Shown piece after piece: positions 5,998-7,474 of a stretch of 7,474 nt of DNA. The position numbers were made by a program, and so were the translations under genes. The notes beneath the pieces were generated by a model, which worked only from the letters and a program-made list of their open reading frames with translations, was not told the DNA's origin and did no database searches. This stretch comes from Chitinophaga pinensis (GTDB lineage: Bacteria; Bacteroidota; Bacteroidia; UKL13-3): NCBI GenBank assembly GCA_945876985.1, contig CAMCQX010000068.1, forward strand, positions 1 to 7,474. Reading direction: 5' to 3'. Position 1 is the first letter of the stretch. The number at the start of each line of letters is the position of its first letter.

Positions 5998-7474
5998 ACA
6001 TTTCCATTGTCTAATTTTATAAAATAAATTCCTTTTGAAAGCATTTCTATGTCAATGGAAATTGTTTCGTTTGAAAGAATATTTTTTGATAAAATCAATT
6101 TTCCAAATGCATTAAAAATTTGTATTTCGTAACTTGGTTTCAATTGAATTCCTTCTAATAAAATGGTGATATTATCATGACTAGGATTTGGGAAAATGGT
6201 AAAGTCAGTTTTAGCATTTACTTCATTTAAACCAGTGCTTTTATCTAGTAAAATAATTTTTGTTTCAAATGGCATTAAGTTAACGCCAGTGCCAACATTA
6301 TCAGTAATCGACAAATAATCAATTCCGTTGTTCATTACATTTTTTGCAGTGAAAAGTCCATTATTCCAATTCAAAGCATTTAAACTCAAATACAAGTTAT
6401 TGGCATTTCTATTGGAAGTATTAACCAAGACTAAAAATGTTTGATTATTATGAACTCTCAAAAAACTAAATACGGCTGAATCACTACAAATAATATTTTG
6501 ATAAGTTCCAATAGATAAAGCTTGGTAGTTGTTACGTATTTTAATTAATTTCTTGTAATAACTCAACAAAGAATTGGCATCGGCTTGCATCAATTGAACA
6601 TTATAACTGCTGTAGTTTGAATTCAAACTCATCCAAGGATTTACAGAACTAAATCCTGCATAATTTCCAGTTGACCATTGCATAGGTGTACGAATTGACT
6701 CATCGGGTTTGCTGCCTTTCATGCCTACTTCTTCACCATAATATAAGTATGGTGTGCCAGGTAAAGTTAAATAAATAGACGCAGCAGTTTTTAGTTTTGA
6801 AATACTTCCTCCTAATTCATCAAAAACCCTATTTTGGTCGTGATTGGTTAAAAAAGTACTGAATTTATTGAACTGTAAATTAGTATAAGCATAGGTCATT
6901 TCATTTCTTAAAGCCAAGGTATTGCTTGTTTTCAATACATTTAACATGGTACTTGCCAAATCAAATTCAAAACAATTGTCTAATTTATTATTATAACTTT
7001 TTACAGTGCTAGTGGCAGTCCAAACTTCTCCTACTGTCATAAAATTAGGGTTCAAACTTTTGCAATAAGAATTAAAGTCACTCCAAAACTGATAAGTTTC
7101 TGGTTGATTCATTAAGTTACTTCCATTTTCGTATAAATACATGGCAGCATCTAACCTAAAACCATCTATGTTCATGCTATCAATCCAGAATTTAGCAGCA
7201 TCAAAAATACTGTCTTTTAAAGGTTGATAATTATAGTTTAAATCGGGCATTTCGCTCCAAAATAAGGCGTAATAATTACTGCTATTTTTGGTATACCAAA
7301 CATCTTGTCCCCACGGACCTTTATAAGTTGGTTTGGTGCTGCTCCATCGGTAAAAATTTCTGTAAAAAGGATCGTTAGCCGCTGATTTTATAAACCAAGG
7401 ATGTTGGCTAGATGAATGATTAATAACAAAATCAATGATTATTTTGATACCTCGTTTATGTGCTTCAGCAACCA
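5976..7474 (-). CDS. secreted GH13 alpha-amylase with type IX sorting domain (N-terminus cut by window edge)
   Basis: This enzyme hydrolyses alpha-glucans such as starch or glycogen. The frame is open from the right edge: codons upstream of the ATG at 7250 read VAEAHKRGIKIIIDFVINHSS and onward to ALFWSEMPDLN without a stop, so that ATG is internal and 498 residues are present. Counting from base 7472, the GH13 conserved regions are DFVINH (D14, region I), MPDLN (75-79, region V), GFRLDAAMY with nucleophile D108 (region II), GEVW with acid/base E149 (region III) and FLTNHD with D212 (region IV). RTPMQWS and NPWM follow. MPDLN points to subfamily GH13_36, intermediate between the oligo-1,6-glucosidase and neopullulanase groups. 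Residues about 422-498 form a Por type A C-terminal domain: FPNPSHDN, an IQIFNAFGKLI strand, and a LSKGIYFIKL...KKWVKE ending. Export across the outer membrane by type IX secretion is therefore likely. A signal peptide is expected in the missing part. Confidence 0.94.
   Translation of the reverse strand, partial: VAEAHKRGIKIIIDFVINHSSSQHPWFIKSAANDPFYRNFYRWSSTKPTYKGPWGQDVWYTKNSSNYYALFWSEMPDLNYNYQPLKDSIFDAAKFWIDSMNIDGFRLDAAMYLYENGSNLMNQPETYQFWSDFNSYCKSLNPNFMTVGEVWTATSTVKSYNNKLDNCFEFDLASTMLNVLKTSNTLALRNEMTYAYTNLQFNKFSTFLTNHDQNRVFDELGGSISKLKTAASIYLTLPGTPYLYYGEEVGMKGSKPDESIRTPMQWSTGNYAGFSSVNPWMSLNSNYSSYNVQLMQADANSLLSYYKKLIKIRNNYQALSIGTYQNIICSDSAVFSFLRVHNNQTFLVLVNTSNRNANNLYLSLNALNWNNGLFTAKNVMNNGIDYLSITDNVGTGVNLMPFETKIILLDKSTGLNEVNAKTDFTIFPNPSHDNITILLEGIQLKPSYEIQIFNAFGKLILSKNILSNETISIDIEMLSKGIYFIKLDNGNVKKWVKE

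Noticed and set aside
7248..7250. ATG at 7250 (minus strand) as the start of the amylase
   Set aside because: The codons upstream read through to the window edge and encode GH13 region I (DFVINH) and the start of the MPDLN context, so this Met is internal.

Overview
The window looks like a chromosomal piece of a member of the Bacteroidota. The DNA is AT-rich. No clear Shine-Dalgarno sequences stand out. The minus-strand gene ends in a type IX secretion (Por) type A sorting domain, and a DUF5683 protein is present; both are typical of this phylum. I cannot name the order or genus from the sequence alone. Both ends of the window cut through genes.

Layout. Bases 1-5314 hold four plus-strand genes packed as one probable operon: a 5'-truncated GH20 beta-N-acetylhexosaminidase, an N4-(beta-N-acetylglucosaminyl)-L-asparaginase (glycosylasparaginase), a CutC-family TIM-barrel protein, and a GH2 beta-mannosidase. 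The junctions are a 1-nt overlap, an 18-nt gap and a 4-nt overlap. A gap of 99 nt follows, with no convincing promoter, then a DUF5683 membrane protein gene on the plus strand (5414-5974). It converges, with one base between stop codons, on a minus-strand secreted GH13 alpha-amylase (5976 to the window end, N-terminus missing) that carries a type IX sorting domain. No RNA genes, mobile elements, CRISPR arrays or large repeats were seen, and no stretch over 300 bases lacks a gene.

How the genes fit together. The three recognisable hydrolases of the operon match successive bonds of the N-glycan core: Man-beta-1,4-GlcNAc (beta-mannosidase), GlcNAc-beta-1,4-GlcNAc (GH20) and GlcNAc-Asn (glycosylasparaginase). 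This suggests a cassette finishing the breakdown of glycoprotein N-glycans down to free sugar and aspartate. CutC, usually annotated as copper homeostasis, sits inside this cassette and overlaps the beta-mannosidase gene, so a glycan-related role deserves consideration. The amylase is a separate transcription unit for alpha-glucan degradation at the cell surface or outside the cell. No SusC/SusD pair or regulator is visible here. The most interesting points are the CutC context, its shifted N-terminal cysteine, and the apparent Tat signal on a self-cleaving Ntn hydrolase.
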